A DNA stretch of 64,000 nt from Hydrogenophilus sp. (lineage in GTDB: Bacteria; Pseudomonadota; Gammaproteobacteria; Burkholderiales; Thiobacillaceae). This document shows positions 52,327-61,863 of the stretch, piece by piece. The position numbers and the translations under genes were made by a program. A model generated the notes under the pieces. That model had not been told where the DNA came from. It worked only from the letters and a program-made list of their open reading frames with translations, and ran no database searches. How positions within the stretch are numbered: the stretch's first letter is position 1; the number at the start of each line of letters is the position of its first letter. The stretch spans positions 290,969 through 354,968 of the forward strand of contig DYFK01000001.1 of the NCBI GenBank assembly GCA_020725265.1, read 5' to 3'.

Positions 52327-53511
52327 ATGGCCAAATTCCTCCGCATGACCGACCTCGACCTGAAAGGCAAGCGCGTCTTCATCCGCGCCGACCTGAACGT
52401 GCCCGTCAAGGAAGGCAAGGTCACCTCCGACGCCCGCATCACCGCTTCCATGCCCACCATCGAGCATGCCCTCAAGGCCGGCGCCAAGGTCATGGTCACC
52501 TCCCACCTGGGCCGCCCGACCGAGGGCGAGTGGACCGAGGAAGTCTCCCTGAAGCCGGTGGCCGATGTCATGGCCGCCAAACTCGGCAAGCCGGTTCGCC
52601 TGATCAAGGACTGGGTCGACGGTGGTTTCGACGTCGCCGAGGGTGAAGTCGTCCTGCTGGAAAACTGCCGCGTCAACAAGGGCGAGAAGAAGAACGTCGA
52701 AGAGACCGCGAAGAAATACGCCGCGCTGTGCGACGTCTTCGTCATGGACGCCTTCGGCACCGCCCACCGCGCCGAGGCCTCCACCCATGGCATCGCCCAG
52801 TTCGCGCCGACCGCCTGCGCCGGCATGCTGGTATCGGAGGAACTGGAAGCCCTGGCCAAGGCGCTGGCCAACCCAGCCCGGCCGATGGTCGCCATCGTCG
52901 GCGGCTCCAAGGTCTCCACCAAGCTGACCGTGCTGGAAGCCCTGGCCGAGAAATGCGACCAGCTGGTGGTCGGCGGCGGCATCGCCAACACCTTCCTGGC
53001 CGCCACCGGCAAGAACGTCGGCAAATCGCTGTGCGAGAACGACCTGATCCCGACCGCCCAGTCCCTGATGACCAAGATGTCCGCCCGTGGCGCCACCATC
53101 CCGGTCGCCGTCGACGTCGTGTGCGGCAAGCAGTTCGACGCCAACGAGCCCGCCGTCCTCAAGGACGCCGGCGCCGTGGCCGACGACGACATGATCTTCG
53201 ACATCGGACCCAAGTCCGCCCAGGAACTGGTCGACATCATCATGAAGGCCGGCACCGTGGTCTGGAACGGTCCGGTCGGCGTGTTCGAGTTCGACCAGTT
53301 CGGCGAAGGCACCAAGGCCATCGCCAAGGCCATCGCCGAGACCAATGCGTTTACGCTCGCCGGCGGCGGCGACACCATCGCCGCGATCCAGAAGTACGAC
53401 ATCTACGACAAGGTATCCTACATCTCCACCGCCGGCGGCGCCTTCCTGGAATACCTGGAAGGCAAGGTTCTGCCGGCCGTGGATATCCTGGAAAAACGGG
53501 CGCAGGGCTGA
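52327..53511 (+). CDS. pgk: Phosphoglycerate kinase
   Basis: A 394-residue enzyme of normal length. [62 protein letters not shown] and the nucleotide-site GGGDTIAAI with [14 protein letters not shown] are the full set of PGK motifs. It interconverts 3-phosphoglycerate and 1,3-bisphosphoglycerate. Start at ATG 52327 behind CAAGGAGCAC. It lies between two heptamer inverted repeats. Confidence 0.97.
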   Translation: MAKFLRMTDLDLKGKRVFIRADLNVPVKEGKVTSDARITASMPTIEHALKAGAKVMVTSHLGRPTEGEWTEEVSLKPVADVMAAKLGKPVRLIKDWVDGGFDVAEGEVVLLENCRVNKGEKKNVEETAKKYAALCDVFVMDAFGTAHRAEASTHGIAQFAPTACAGMLVSEELEALAKALANPARPMVAIVGGSKVSTKLTVLEALAEKCDQLVVGGGIANTFLAATGKNVGKSLCENDLIPTAQSLMTKMSARGATIPVAVDVVCGKQFDANEPAVLKDAGAVADDDMIFDIGPKSAQELVDIIMKAGTVVWNGPVGVFEFDQFGEGTKAIAKAIAETNAFTLAGGGDTIAAIQKYDIYDKVSYISTAGGAFLEYLEGKVLPAVDILEKRAQG

Positions 53512-53583
53512 GTTGAGAGCCGGGAGTCGAGAGTCGAGAGTACAACTCCCCCACTCTCGACTCGTCACTCTCCACTCTCGACT
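53512..53583. repeat. Heptamer-built inverted repeat between pgk and pyk
   Basis: The left arm (53512-53542) has GTTGAGA, GTCGAGA, GTCGAGA units; the right arm (53551-53583) has CTCTCGA, CTCTCCA, CTCTCGA units. It starts right at the pgk stop and ends ten bases before the pyk ATG. Confidence 0.85.
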
Positions 53584-53592
53584 GAGGTAAAT

Positions 53593-55026
53593 ATGCTACG
53601 CAGAACCAAAATCGTCGCCACGCTCGGCCCGGCCTGCTCCGATCCCAAGGTGCTGGACAAGATGATCGAATGCGGGGTGGACGTCGTCCGTCTCAATTTT
53701 TCCCACGGCACCCGCGACGAGCACCAGCAACGCTGCGAACTCGTGCGCTCGCTGGCCAAGACCCGGGGCCGCGCGGTCGGCGTGCTGGTCGATCTGCAAG
53801 GCCCCAAGATCCGCATCGGCAAGTTCAAGGACGGCAGGATCACGCTGAAGCCGGGCGATCAGTTCATCCTGGATGCCAATTGCGAGCTGGGTGACCAGAA
53901 CCGGGTCGGCCTCGACTACAAGCAACTGGTCAACGACGTCGCCCGTGGCGCCACCCTCCTGCTCGACGATGGCCGCATCGAGATGTGGGTCGAGGAAGTC
54001 CAGGGCGGCGAAGTCCACTGCAAGGTCATCCAGGGCGGCGATCTCTCCAACAACAAGGGCATCAACCGCAAGGGTGGCGGCTTGTCGGCCAGCGCGCTGA
54101 CCGAGAAGGACATCGAGGACATCAAGACCGCCGCCGCCATCAAGGCGGATTACCTGGCGGTGTCGTTTCCCCGCTCCGCGGCCGACATCCAGCAGGCGCG
54201 CGAAATTCTCCGCGCCGCCGGCGGCCGCGCCTGGATCGTCGCCAAGATCGAGCGCGCCGAAGCGATCGAGGAACTGGAAAGTATCCTGGAGGCCTCGGAT
54301 GCGATCATGGTCGCGCGTGGCGATCTCGGCGTCGAAGTCGGCGATGCCGCCGTCCCGGCCTTGCAGAAACGCATGATCCGGTTGGCGCGCGAGCACAACA
54401 AGGTGGTGATCACGGCGACCCAGATGATGGAATCGATGATTTCCAGCCCGATCCCGACCCGCGCCGAAGTCTCGGACGTCGCCAACGCGGTGCTCGACGG
54501 CACCGACGCGGTCATGCTGTCCGCCGAGACCGCCGCCGGCAAATATCCGGTCGAGGCGATTTCCGCGATGCATCGGGTCTGCCTGGAGGCGGAAAAGGAA
54601 TACGACTCCATGGCCGGCGCGCGCGGCATCGACCACGGCTTCCTGCGGGTCGACGAGGCCATCGCCATGTCCGCCGCCTTCACCGCCCTGCACCTCAACG
54701 TCAAGGCCATCGCGGCCATGACCCAATCCGGCTCGACCGCGCTTTGGATGTCGCGCATCAGCACGCACGTACCCATCTATGCCCTGACGCCCGAAGTCGA
54801 GACCCGCCGGAAAGTCACCCTTTTCCGTGGCGTCTATCCGGTCAATTTCAAACCGTCCACCAACGAGCGCGACCAATTGCTCACGGAAGCGGAAGATGAA
54901 CTGCGGCGGCGTGGCGCGGTCCGTAACGGTGACCTGATCCTGCTCACCATCGGCGAGCCGATCGGCAAACCCGGCGGCACCAACACCATGAAGATCGTTC
55001 GCGTCGGCGAACACAAGAAAGCTTGA
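53593..55026 (+). CDS. pyk: Pyruvate kinase
   Basis: A 477-residue enzyme. RRTKIVATLGPACSD, RLNFSHGTRDEHQQR, DLQGPKIRIGKF, the catalytic-Lys segment AKIERAEAIEEL, MVARGDLGVEVG and TQMMESMISSPIPTRAEVSDVANAVLDGTDAVMLSAETA are complete. It converts PEP and ADP to pyruvate and ATP. The inclusion of pyk among Calvin genes is usual for betaproteobacterial autotrophs. Confidence 0.96.
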   Translation: MLRRTKIVATLGPACSDPKVLDKMIECGVDVVRLNFSHGTRDEHQQRCELVRSLAKTRGRAVGVLVDLQGPKIRIGKFKDGRITLKPGDQFILDANCELGDQNRVGLDYKQLVNDVARGATLLLDDGRIEMWVEEVQGGEVHCKVIQGGDLSNNKGINRKGGGLSASALTEKDIEDIKTAAAIKADYLAVSFPRSAADIQQAREILRAAGGRAWIVAKIERAEAIEELESILEASDAIMVARGDLGVEVGDAAVPALQKRMIRLAREHNKVVITATQMMESMISSPIPTRAEVSDVANAVLDGTDAVMLSAETAAGKYPVEAISAMHRVCLEAEKEYDSMAGARGIDHGFLRVDEAIAMSAAFTALHLNVKAIAAMTQSGSTALWMSRISTHVPIYALTPEVETRRKVTLFRGVYPVNFKPSTNERDQLLTEAEDELRRRGAVRNGDLILLTIGEPIGKPGGTNTMKIVRVGEHKKA

Positions 55027-55032
55027 AACAGC

Positions 55033-55112
55033 AGTCGAGAGTGGAGAGTGGAGAGTCGAGAGTGAAACCGCACCCGACATCCCCTCTCGGCTCCCGGCTC
55101 TCCACTCTCAAC
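55033..55112. repeat. Heptamer-built inverted repeat between pyk and fba
   Basis: The left arm (55033-55063) consists of GTCGAGA, GTGGAGA, GTGGAGA, GTCGAGA units; the right arm (55083-55112) of complementary CTCTCGG, CTCTCCA and CTCTCAA units. It ends about 24 bases before the fba ATG, just upstream of its AAGGAG. Confidence 0.85.
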
Positions 55113-55135
55113 TGTTTTATTAAGGAGAACGACAG

Positions 55136-56203
55136 ATGGCTCTGATTTCCCTGCGTCAACTGCTGGACCACGCCGCCGAGAACGGCTATGGCCTGCCCGC
55201 CTTCAACGTCAACAACATGGAACAGGTCCAGGCCATCATGCAGGCCGCCGACAAGACCAACAGCCCGGTGATCCTGCAAGGCTCCGCCGGCGCCCGTTCC
55301 TATGCCGGCGAGCCCTTCCTGCGCCACCTGATCCTCGCCGCGATCGAGCAGTATCCGCACATCCCGGTGTGCATGCACCAGGACCACGGCGCCTCCCCCA
55401 GCATCTGCTTCCGCTCCATCCAGTCCGGCTTCAGCTCGGTGATGATGGACGGTTCCCTGGGCACCGACGGCAAGACCCCGTCCACCTATGAATACAACGT
55501 CGACACCACCCGCCACGTGGTCGAGCTGGCGCACGCCTGCGGCGTCTCCGTGGAAGGCGAACTGGGCTGCCTGGGCTCGCTGGAAACCGGCAAGGCCGGC
55601 GAGGAAGACGGCCACGGCGCCGAAGGCGTGCTGGATCACTCCGCGCTGCTGACCGATCCCGACGAAGCCGCCGACTTTGTCGCCAAGACCCACGTCGATG
55701 CCCTGGCCATCGCCATCGGCACCAGCCACGGCGCCTACAAGTTCACCCAGAAACCCACCGGCAAGGTACTGCGCATCGACCGCGTCAAGGAAATCCACCA
55801 GCGCATCCCCAGCGTGCACCTGGTCATGCACGGCTCCTCCTCGGTGCCGGAAGACTGGCTCGCCATCATCAACAGCTACGGCGGCGACATGGGCCAGACC
55901 TATGGCGTGCCGGTGTCCGAGATCGTGGAAGGCATCAAGAACGGCGTGCGCAAGGTCAACATCGACACCGACCTGCGCATGGCCTCCACTGGCGCCATCC
56001 GCAAGCATCTGGCGGAAAACAAGTCGAACTTCGACCCGCGCAAGTTCCTCAAGGAAGCCACCAAGGCCATGAGCGGCATCTGCGCCGCCCGCTACGAAGC
56101 CTTCGGCGCCGCCGGCCAGGCCAGCAAGATCACCAAGGTGTTCAGCCTGGAAGCCATGCAGCAGCGCTACGACAAGGGCGAACTGGATCCCAAGGTCAAT
56201 TGA
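55136..56203 (+). CDS. fba: Class II fructose-1,6-bisphosphate aldolase (Calvin-cycle subtype)
   Basis: A 355-residue zinc aldolase. [28 protein letters not shown], the zinc/catalytic [33 protein letters not shown] and VMHGSSSVP are the class IIB signatures, and the [11 protein letters not shown] segment completes the site. It joins DHAP with GAP, or with erythrose-4-phosphate, in the Calvin cycle. Last gene of the operon, followed by an intrinsic terminator. Confidence 0.96.
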   Translation: MALISLRQLLDHAAENGYGLPAFNVNNMEQVQAIMQAADKTNSPVILQGSAGARSYAGEPFLRHLILAAIEQYPHIPVCMHQDHGASPSICFRSIQSGFSSVMMDGSLGTDGKTPSTYEYNVDTTRHVVELAHACGVSVEGELGCLGSLETGKAGEEDGHGAEGVLDHSALLTDPDEAADFVAKTHVDALAIAIGTSHGAYKFTQKPTGKVLRIDRVKEIHQRIPSVHLVMHGSSSVPEDWLAIINSYGGDMGQTYGVPVSEIVEGIKNGVRKVNIDTDLRMASTGAIRKHLAENKSNFDPRKFLKEATKAMSGICAARYEAFGAAGQASKITKVFSLEAMQQRYDKGELDPKVN

Positions 56204-56223
56204 GCATCGTACGGATTGACAAG

Positions 56224-56251
56224 AATGGCGGCCACTGGCCGCCATTTTTTT
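56224..56251 (+). terminator. Intrinsic terminator after fba
   Basis: AATGGCGGCC, loop ACT, GGCCGCCATT, followed by seven T residues. A 10-bp stem with a U-tract gives a strong terminator for the tkt-fba operon. The following ~130 bases up to the cbbR stop hold nothing I can identify. Confidence 0.92.
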
Positions 56252-56386
56252 GTTCGTGGATGCCGACCAACGCCGGCATGGCCGGAAAACGCCCGCGAAG
56301 GACCGATCGCGCATGAGTGCCCGGGCGGCTTATCGCCGCTCAGCCGATTCCTTGCCCCCGCCACACCCGCGGGCGGATGTCGCGAT

Positions 56387-57313
56387 CTAGAAATTAGGCT
56401 GGGTCTCGCGCCAGATGCGGGCACCATCCTGGAGCAGGAAGTCGAGGAATCGGCGGGTGGTGTGGGACAGTTTCTTGCCCTTCAGATGGACCGCGTACCA
56501 CTGACGAACCAGAGGAAAATGCTCGGCGTCCAGGATCGCCAGGCGGCCGGATTCCAGTTCCAGGCCCAGGTTGTGGCGGGACAGCACGGAGATGCCCAGG
56601 CCGGCCATCACCGCCTGCTTGATGGCTTCGCTGCTGCCCAGTTCCATGTAAGTGTTGGCGGTGAGTCCGTGCTGGGCGAACAGCCGGGTGCGGGCCTGGC
56701 GGGTGCCGGAGCCGGGTTCCCGGGACAGGAAGCGTTCCTCGGCGATGCGGGCCAGCGGGATCTTCTTCTGTCCCACCAGGGGATGATCCGGTGACGCCAC
56801 CACCACCAGCGGATTGTCCAGGAAGAATTCCGCTTCCAGGTCCATGTTATCCGGCACCGTGCCCATGATCACAAGGTCGTCGAGGTTGTTCTCCAGGCGT
56901 TCCACCACCCGGGTCTGGTTGGTGATGGTGAGCCGGGGTTCCACCGCCGGGTAGTCCCGCAGGAAATGGCCCAGCAGGTGGGGCATGAAGTACTTGGCCG
57001 TGGTGATGGCGGCTACGTGCAGGGGACCGCGAATACCTTCCTCCAGGCCGGTCATGTCTTCACCGAGCACGCGCAGACGCTCAAGCACATCCCGGCTGGC
57101 CTCGAACAGTTCCCGGCCGGCGTCGGTCAGGTAAAGGCGCTTGCCCATGTGTTCCACCAGTGGCAGCCCCACGCTTTCCTCCAGACGCTTGATCTGGATG
57201 GACACGGCGGGCTGGGTCAGATGCAGTTCCTCGGCCACCCGGGTGAAGGACAGGTGGGTGCCCAGGCTGCGGAACAGGCGCAGCTGGTGCAGGGTGACGT
57301 TGCGCAGTCTCAT
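56387..57313 (-). CDS. cbbR: LysR-family regulator of CO2-fixation genes (CbbR-type)
   Basis: A 308-residue LysR regulator. I place the start at ATG 57313 (MRLRNVTLHQLRLF); upstream codons to 57358 lack family similarity. The helix-turn-helix is LSFTRVAEELHLTQPAVSIQIKRLEESVGLPLVEH; the effector domain has GPLHVAAITTAKYFMPHLLG, typical of CbbR proteins. CbbR senses Calvin-cycle metabolites and activates cbb/cso operons. It is divergent from csoS2 with 151 bases between, so it is the likely activator of the carboxysome operon; it may also act on tkt-fba. Confidence 0.9.
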   Translation of the reverse strand: MRLRNVTLHQLRLFRSLGTHLSFTRVAEELHLTQPAVSIQIKRLEESVGLPLVEHMGKRLYLTDAGRELFEASRDVLERLRVLGEDMTGLEEGIRGPLHVAAITTAKYFMPHLLGHFLRDYPAVEPRLTITNQTRVVERLENNLDDLVIMGTVPDNMDLEAEFFLDNPLVVVASPDHPLVGQKKIPLARIAEERFLSREPGSGTRQARTRLFAQHGLTANTYMELGSSEAIKQAVMAGLGISVLSRHNLGLELESGRLAILDAEHFPLVRQWYAVHLKGKKLSHTTRRFLDFLLQDGARIWRETQPNF

Positions 57314-57464
57314 GGCGGCACATGAATAAACAAAAGTAAATCGATTCCATAATAACAATTAACTTCAGTTCATTGTTGATCCTAACTAGAGTTTGAACCG
57401 TCTGGTGGACCGGGGGTTGATGCCGGTTCCACCTTCGGAATCAACCTGCGCAAGAGGAAACGAC
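57314..57464 (+). promoter_or_regulatory. cbbR-csoS2 intergenic control region
   Basis: An AT-rich half (57321-57392) is followed by a GC-rich leader. TAA-N7-TAA at 57327-57339 fits the CbbR/LysR core TNA-N7-TNA. TTCAGT (57364-57369) and TAGAGT (57387-57392) with 17 bases between could be the csoS2 promoter. In the leader, GGTGGACCGG and CCGGTTCCACC (57404-57433) can pair as a hairpin. AGAGGAAA precedes the csoS2 ATG. Confidence 0.45.
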
Positions 57465-59759
57465 ATGTCTGATCTGACCGCGGATACCGACGCCCTGGCG
57501 GGCCTGAGCGGCAAGGAACTGGCCCGGGCCCGGCGGGCCATGTTGTCCCAGACCGGGAAAAAAGGCATCGGCCTGGTGACGCGCCAGAGCGTGGCGGCCA
57601 GCCTGCGGGGCCAGGCCGACGCGCCAGCCGTCGCGGCGGCCGTGGCCACCGAAGCCCAGGCCACTCCGGCCACCGTCGAGGAGGCGGCAATGGATATCGC
57701 CTGCGCCGTGGTCGAGAGCGCTCCCGAGGTCGCCCGGGAAATGGCCGGAGAAACCGGCCTGAGCATGCGTGATTACTGTCGCCAGCGCCGCCAGGCCCTG
57801 TCTTCGCAAGGCAAGGCGGCGATCAAGCCATCGGCCCGTCCCGCCAGCGTGCCCCAGGGCGCCAACGGCAGCGGTCAGGCCCAGGCCCGCCAGCGTCGTC
57901 TGGAGCAGAGCCTGAAAGGCCGCGGCGACGCACCCCCGGCCCGTCCTTCCGGCCGGGTGCGCCCATCGGTGGAGGCGCCCGCCAAGGTGGAAGTGGGCAC
58001 CACTCTGTCCGGCCAGGCGGTCACCGGCACCCAGGTGGAGCGCACGGTGAAGGTGACCGGCGGCGAGCCGGGTTCCTGCCGTGCCATCACCGGCACCGAA
58101 TACATCGGCAACGAGCAGTTCGACACTTTCTGCGCCAGCCGTCCGACGCCGGCGCCGGCCAAGGTGGGCGCCAGCGCCACCAGTCGCGGCCAGGTGGTGA
58201 GCGGCACCGAGGTGCGCCGTTCGGTCACGGTTACCGGTGGCGAGGCGGGTACCTGCAAGCCGGTCACCGGCACGGAATATCTGGGCAGTGAGAACTTCGC
58301 CGAGTTCTGCGCCGGAAAGGGCATGACCGCTCGTCCGGAAAAGGTGCCGGTGGGCATGACCGCCCGCAAGGGCCTGGCGGTCACCGGTAGCGACGAGGCG
58401 CGGGCGGTGGCCATCACCGGTGCCGAGGCCGGCGCCAAGCGGGGGATCACCGGCTCCCAGTACAACGACGCGGGCATCTCCCGCCTGACCATCAATGGCC
58501 CGGCCAAGGTGGCGCTCACCCATACGGTCGCCGGCCGGCCGGTGTCCGGCATCGAGGTGGGGCGTTCCATCAAGGTCACCGGCGACGAGGCGGGCTCCTG
58601 CCGCGCCATCTCCGGCACCGAGTACCTGTCCAACGAGCAGTTCCAGAGCATCTGCAATGCCCGCCCGGAACCCGGTCCGACCAAGGTCGGCGAGGCCGCC
58701 AGCCTGGCTGGCCAGCGCATCACGGGCAACCTGGTGGAACGCACCGAGCGGGTGACCGGCAACGAGCCCCGGGCCGAGGGCCGCATCACGGGTTCTCAGT
58801 ACGAGCGAGGCGCCGTCCGCGGCGAGGCGCCGGCCAAGGCGCGAGAAGTCCGCACCCTGTCGGGACGCCCCATGACCGGCGTGATGGCGGGCGCCAACTT
58901 CCCAAAGCTTTCCGGTGACGAGCACGGTGGGTGCCAGCGCGTCACCGGCATCGAGCAGGTTGGTCAAGCCGCCGCCTGCGTGAACGCACCCGAAGCCGTG
59001 CCCGCCGCCGCCAAGGTGGATGTCACCCACACCCTGCACGGCCTGGCCGTGTCCGGCACGCCCCTGGGCCGTGGCGGTCGGGTGACCGGTGACGAGCCGG
59101 GCAGTCATCTGGCCATCAGCGGTACGCCCTACGCCGCCAGCGAGCAGCTGACGGGCGGTTGCGGCTGCCGGCACGCCGCCGCCGAGGAAACCGCCGCGCC
59201 GCTCCAGGCCCATCCCCGCTTCCAGCCTCCGGGCCGGCCCCGGGCCATGGCCATGAGCATGCGGGCCACCGAGCCCAGGCCGGAATCCTTCAGTGTGTCT
59301 TCGCCGGCGCGGGAATCCTTCGGCCGCATCACCGGCACCGGCTACGGCGGCGCCGGCCGCATCACCGGCCCGGTGAACATGGCCTCGGGCCTGGTGTCCG
59401 GCACCCCCGAGTTCCGTTACCGGGATGACGCGCGCATCGGCTTCGGGGCGTTCCCGGCCCATGCCGCGGCGCCGGCCCAGGAAGCGCCGGCCCGCGCCAT
59501 CACCGGCGAGGGTCGCGACCAGGGCGCGCGCATCACCGGCGACGACTGGGGCCGCAACGAGCGCATCACCGGCACCGAGGGCCGCTGGGCCCAGGGTCGC
59601 AATCCCACCCTGCGCGGGGGCGGCCGCGGCATGGGCGCCAGCGCCTGGGCCAACAAGGACCTGGAGAAGCCGGAGGTGCCCCTGGCCAAGGTTACCGGCA
59701 GCAGTGGCAACGCCGGCAAGGGCGCGGTCATCACCGTCTCCGGCGGCGCCCGGGGCTAA
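57465..59759 (+). CDS. csoS2: Carboxysome scaffold protein CsoS2
   Basis: A 764-residue intrinsically disordered scaffold. The N-terminal region has three basic RxxRR-type repeats (RARRAMLSQTGK near 21, CRQRRQALSSQGK near 105, ARQRRLEQSLKG near 141) that bind RuBisCO. About seven middle repeats (174 to ~570) follow the KV...VTGTxVxR..KVTGxEPGSCRxITGTEY pattern; repeats 1, 2, 4 and 6 keep the Cys pair, 3 and 5 lack it. The C-terminal region has GRITGTGYGG, GARITGDDW and a final VTGSSGN..VITVSGGARG peptide that anchors to the shell. ATG 57465 follows AGAGGAAA. No obvious slippery heptamer for the programmed frameshift known in other CsoS2 was found. Confidence 0.95.
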   Translation: MSDLTADTDALAGLSGKELARARRAMLSQTGKKGIGLVTRQSVAASLRGQADAPAVAAAVATEAQATPATVEEAAMDIACAVVESAPEVAREMAGETGLSMRDYCRQRRQALSSQGKAAIKPSARPASVPQGANGSGQAQARQRRLEQSLKGRGDAPPARPSGRVRPSVEAPAKVEVGTTLSGQAVTGTQVERTVKVTGGEPGSCRAITGTEYIGNEQFDTFCASRPTPAPAKVGASATSRGQVVSGTEVRRSVTVTGGEAGTCKPVTGTEYLGSENFAEFCAGKGMTARPEKVPVGMTARKGLAVTGSDEARAVAITGAEAGAKRGITGSQYNDAGISRLTINGPAKVALTHTVAGRPVSGIEVGRSIKVTGDEAGSCRAISGTEYLSNEQFQSICNARPEPGPTKVGEAASLAGQRITGNLVERTERVTGNEPRAEGRITGSQYERGAVRGEAPAKAREVRTLSGRPMTGVMAGANFPKLSGDEHGGCQRVTGIEQVGQAAACVNAPEAVPAAAKVDVTHTLHGLAVSGTPLGRGGRVTGDEPGSHLAISGTPYAASEQLTGGCGCRHAAAEETAAPLQAHPRFQPPGRPRAMAMSMRATEPRPESFSVSSPARESFGRITGTGYGGAGRITGPVNMASGLVSGTPEFRYRDDARIGFGAFPAHAAAPAQEAPARAITGEGRDQGARITGDDWGRNERITGTEGRWAQGRNPTLRGGGRGMGASAWANKDLEKPEVPLAKVTGSSGNAGKGAVITVSGGARG

Positions 59760-59774
59760 GGAACGGAGCCGGCC

Positions 59775-61325
59775 ATGAACACCCGCGACGCCTACGCCCT
59801 GCGCGCCCAGGCCCAGCGTAACCGCCATCCGGCCCGACCGGCCGGTCACGCGCCCTACGGTCTAGGAACCCCGGCGGCCAACCTCCAGGCCCGGCCGGCG
59901 GACAAGCCGGCGGGCGCCGGCGAGCCGAGTCCGCGTCATCCGCTGGCGGACCGGGCCATGAACGCCCGCCTGGCCCACTGCGAGGATTCGGTGAAGGGGC
60001 GCTTCGACGCCATCGTGCCCACGCTCAAGTCTCTGTCGGCCCTGCAACATCTGGAGGATTTCCCCGCCCAGGCCCAACGGATCGCCGGGGAGCGGCTGGG
60101 TTACCCCCTGCCCGCCGTCATCCTGGAGGATGCCTGGGTGGGCGGACTGGACCTGAAGGCCTTGTACGCCCACTGCGCGTTCGAGTCCCTGAAGGCCGCC
60201 GTCGATCAGTTCGCGCGGGACATCAAGGCACAACTGGAAGTGGTGCGGGACACCCGCAACTTCTTCCTGGACTGCGGCTACCACGCGGTCGACATCAGCC
60301 CCTGCGCGGACGGCCGGCTGAAGGGTCTGAGCCGCTACATCCTGCGCCTGCCGCTGACCTCCCTGACCCGGCGCAAGGCCTACGCCGGCGCCCTGTTCGA
60401 CGTGGAGACCGACGTGCGCCACTGGGGCGCCACCGAACTGCGCCGCTTCCGCGAAGGCGTGCCGACCACGGCGGACGCCGGCACCCGCTATCTCAAGATC
60501 GCGGTGTACCACACCAGTTCGTCCGATCCCTGCCATGAAGGCTGCGCCGCCCACGGCAGCAACGAGACCCGCGCCATCGAGGCGGCCCTGGAGCGGCTCG
60601 GCCAATTCCGTCAGGCCATCGAGAACAGTTTCTGCTGCGGCGCCAGCACGGACATCCTGCTGATCGGCGTGGATACCGATACCGACGCCATCAAGGTGCA
60701 CATCCCGGACGCCAAGGGGGAGCTTTCCGCCCACCGCTTCGTGGACAACGCCGTCCTCTACCGGGAAACCGCCCGCCTGTCCGGCGACTCCGCCCGCGCG
60801 GCGGTGTACGAGGCGATCCGCGCCACCAGCCGCAAGGACGGCTGGGGCGCCGGCCACGGCGAGCCACACGACGGCATGCGCCGGCTGATCGGCAACCTGC
60901 TGGTGAACAACTTCTCCCAGATCGAGTACGTCAACGATCTGTACGACGGCCGCTACCCGGACATCGGCCATGCCGAGCGCTACATCAGCGTGGGCGACGG
61001 CTTCGAGGAAGTGCAGATGCGGAACGTGGCCTACTACGCCCACCTGCATACCGTCGAGGAAGGCGCGGCGGACATGGACGTCGGCATCAAGATCTTCAAG
61101 GGCCTGAACGTCAAACATGGCCTGCCCATCCCGGTGGCCATCCATTACCGCTATGACGCCAAGGTGCCCGGTGCCCGCGAGCGGGCGGCGGCCAAGGCCC
61201 GCCGGGTGCGCGATGCCATCCGCGCCCGTTATCCGGATCTGGCCGCCCAGGGCCTGCTGGCCTGCTGGCTGTCGGTGCAGGACCTGCCCACCGGCAGTCC
61301 CATCGAGGAGGTGAGCGAATCATGA
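59775..61325 (+). CDS. csoSCA: Carboxysomal carbonic anhydrase CsoSCA (CsoS3)
   Basis: A 516-residue beta-type carbonic anhydrase of alpha-carboxysomes. The zinc ligands are Cys177 (SPCADGR, with Asp179 and Arg181 beside it), His246 (AVYH) and Cys257 (CHEGC); each lies four residues after its counterpart in Halothiobacillus CsoSCA. The first ~55 residues are a disordered Arg/Pro/Ala tail thought to bind RuBisCO. It dehydrates bicarbonate to CO2 inside the shell. It follows csoS2 by 15 bases and overlaps csoS4A by four. Confidence 0.95.
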   Translation: MNTRDAYALRAQAQRNRHPARPAGHAPYGLGTPAANLQARPADKPAGAGEPSPRHPLADRAMNARLAHCEDSVKGRFDAIVPTLKSLSALQHLEDFPAQAQRIAGERLGYPLPAVILEDAWVGGLDLKALYAHCAFESLKAAVDQFARDIKAQLEVVRDTRNFFLDCGYHAVDISPCADGRLKGLSRYILRLPLTSLTRRKAYAGALFDVETDVRHWGATELRRFREGVPTTADAGTRYLKIAVYHTSSSDPCHEGCAAHGSNETRAIEAALERLGQFRQAIENSFCCGASTDILLIGVDTDTDAIKVHIPDAKGELSAHRFVDNAVLYRETARLSGDSARAAVYEAIRATSRKDGWGAGHGEPHDGMRRLIGNLLVNNFSQIEYVNDLYDGRYPDIGHAERYISVGDGFEEVQMRNVAYYAHLHTVEEGAADMDVGIKIFKGLNVKHGLPIPVAIHYRYDAKVPGARERAAAKARRVRDAIRARYPDLAAQGLLACWLSVQDLPTGSPIEEVSES

Positions 61326-61597
61326 AGATCATGCAAGTCGAGAAGACCCTGGTGTCCACCAACCGCATCGCCGACCTGGGCCACCGGCCCCTGCTGGTGG
61401 TGCGCGAGAAGGCGGGCGGCGGGCGCCAGGTGGCGGTGGACGCCATCGGCTGCATCCCCGGCGACTGGGTGATCTGCGTCGGCTCCTCGGCCGCCCGGGA
61501 AGCCGCCGGCAGCAAGGAATACCCGTCGGATCTCACCATCGTCGGGATCATCGACCACTGGCAGGCCGAGGAAGCCCAAGGCGGAGGGAAATCCTGA
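61322..61597 (+). CDS. csoS4A: Carboxysome vertex protein CsoS4A
   Basis: A 91-residue bacterial-microcompartment vertex (EutN/CcmL-type) pentamer protein. It begins MKIMQVEKTLVSTNRIADLGHRPLLVV and contains VDAIGCIPGDWVICVGSSAAREAAG and LTIVGIIDHW, the family landmarks. Pentamers cap the icosahedral corners. The start overlaps the csoSCA stop by four bases, and its stop overlaps the csoS4B ATG by one. Confidence 0.95.
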   Translation: MKIMQVEKTLVSTNRIADLGHRPLLVVREKAGGGRQVAVDAIGCIPGDWVICVGSSAAREAAGSKEYPSDLTIVGIIDHWQAEEAQGGGKS

Positions 61598-61848
61598 TGG
61601 AAATCATGCAGGTGCGCTCCGAACTGGTGGCCACCCGGCGCGTGGCGGGGCTGAAGAACCACTCCCTGCGCGTACTGGCGGATGCCAAGGGCGGCTTGTC
61701 CGTGGCTTGCGACCCGGTCGGCGTGCCGCCGGGCAAATGGGTGTTCACCGTGAGCGGCTCCGCCGCCCGGTACGCGGTCGGCGATGCCAAGGTTCTTACC
61801 GACCTGACCATCGCCGGAATCATCGATCAATGGGATCCGGCAACCTGA
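61597..61848 (+). CDS. csoS4B: Carboxysome vertex protein CsoS4B
   Basis: An 83-residue paralogue of CsoS4A (MEIMQVRSELVATRRVAGLKNHSLRVL; VPPGKWVFTVSGSAARYAVG; LTIAGIIDQW). It is also a pentameric vertex protein. Its stop codon lies inside the loop of a terminator-like hairpin (61836-61863) that separates it from the csoS1 genes. Confidence 0.95.
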   Translation: MEIMQVRSELVATRRVAGLKNHSLRVLADAKGGLSVACDPVGVPPGKWVFTVSGSAARYAVGDAKVLTDLTIAGIIDQWDPAT

Positions 61849-61863
61849 TCGCCGGAGTTTTTT
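61836..61863 (+). terminator. Terminator-like hairpin between csoS4B and csoS1
   Basis: TCCGGC (61836-61841) and GCCGGA (61851-61856) enclose a 9-base loop and are followed by G and six T residues. The stem is only six base pairs, so partial rather than full termination is likely. A second T6 lies at about 61891, before the first csoS1 leader, without a matching stem. Confidence 0.6.

Noticed and set aside
57465-59759. Programmed -1 frameshift in csoS2 as in Halothiobacillus
   Set aside because: I found no X-XXY-YYZ slippery heptamer with a following structure in the middle-repeat region by eye; a systematic scan could still find one.
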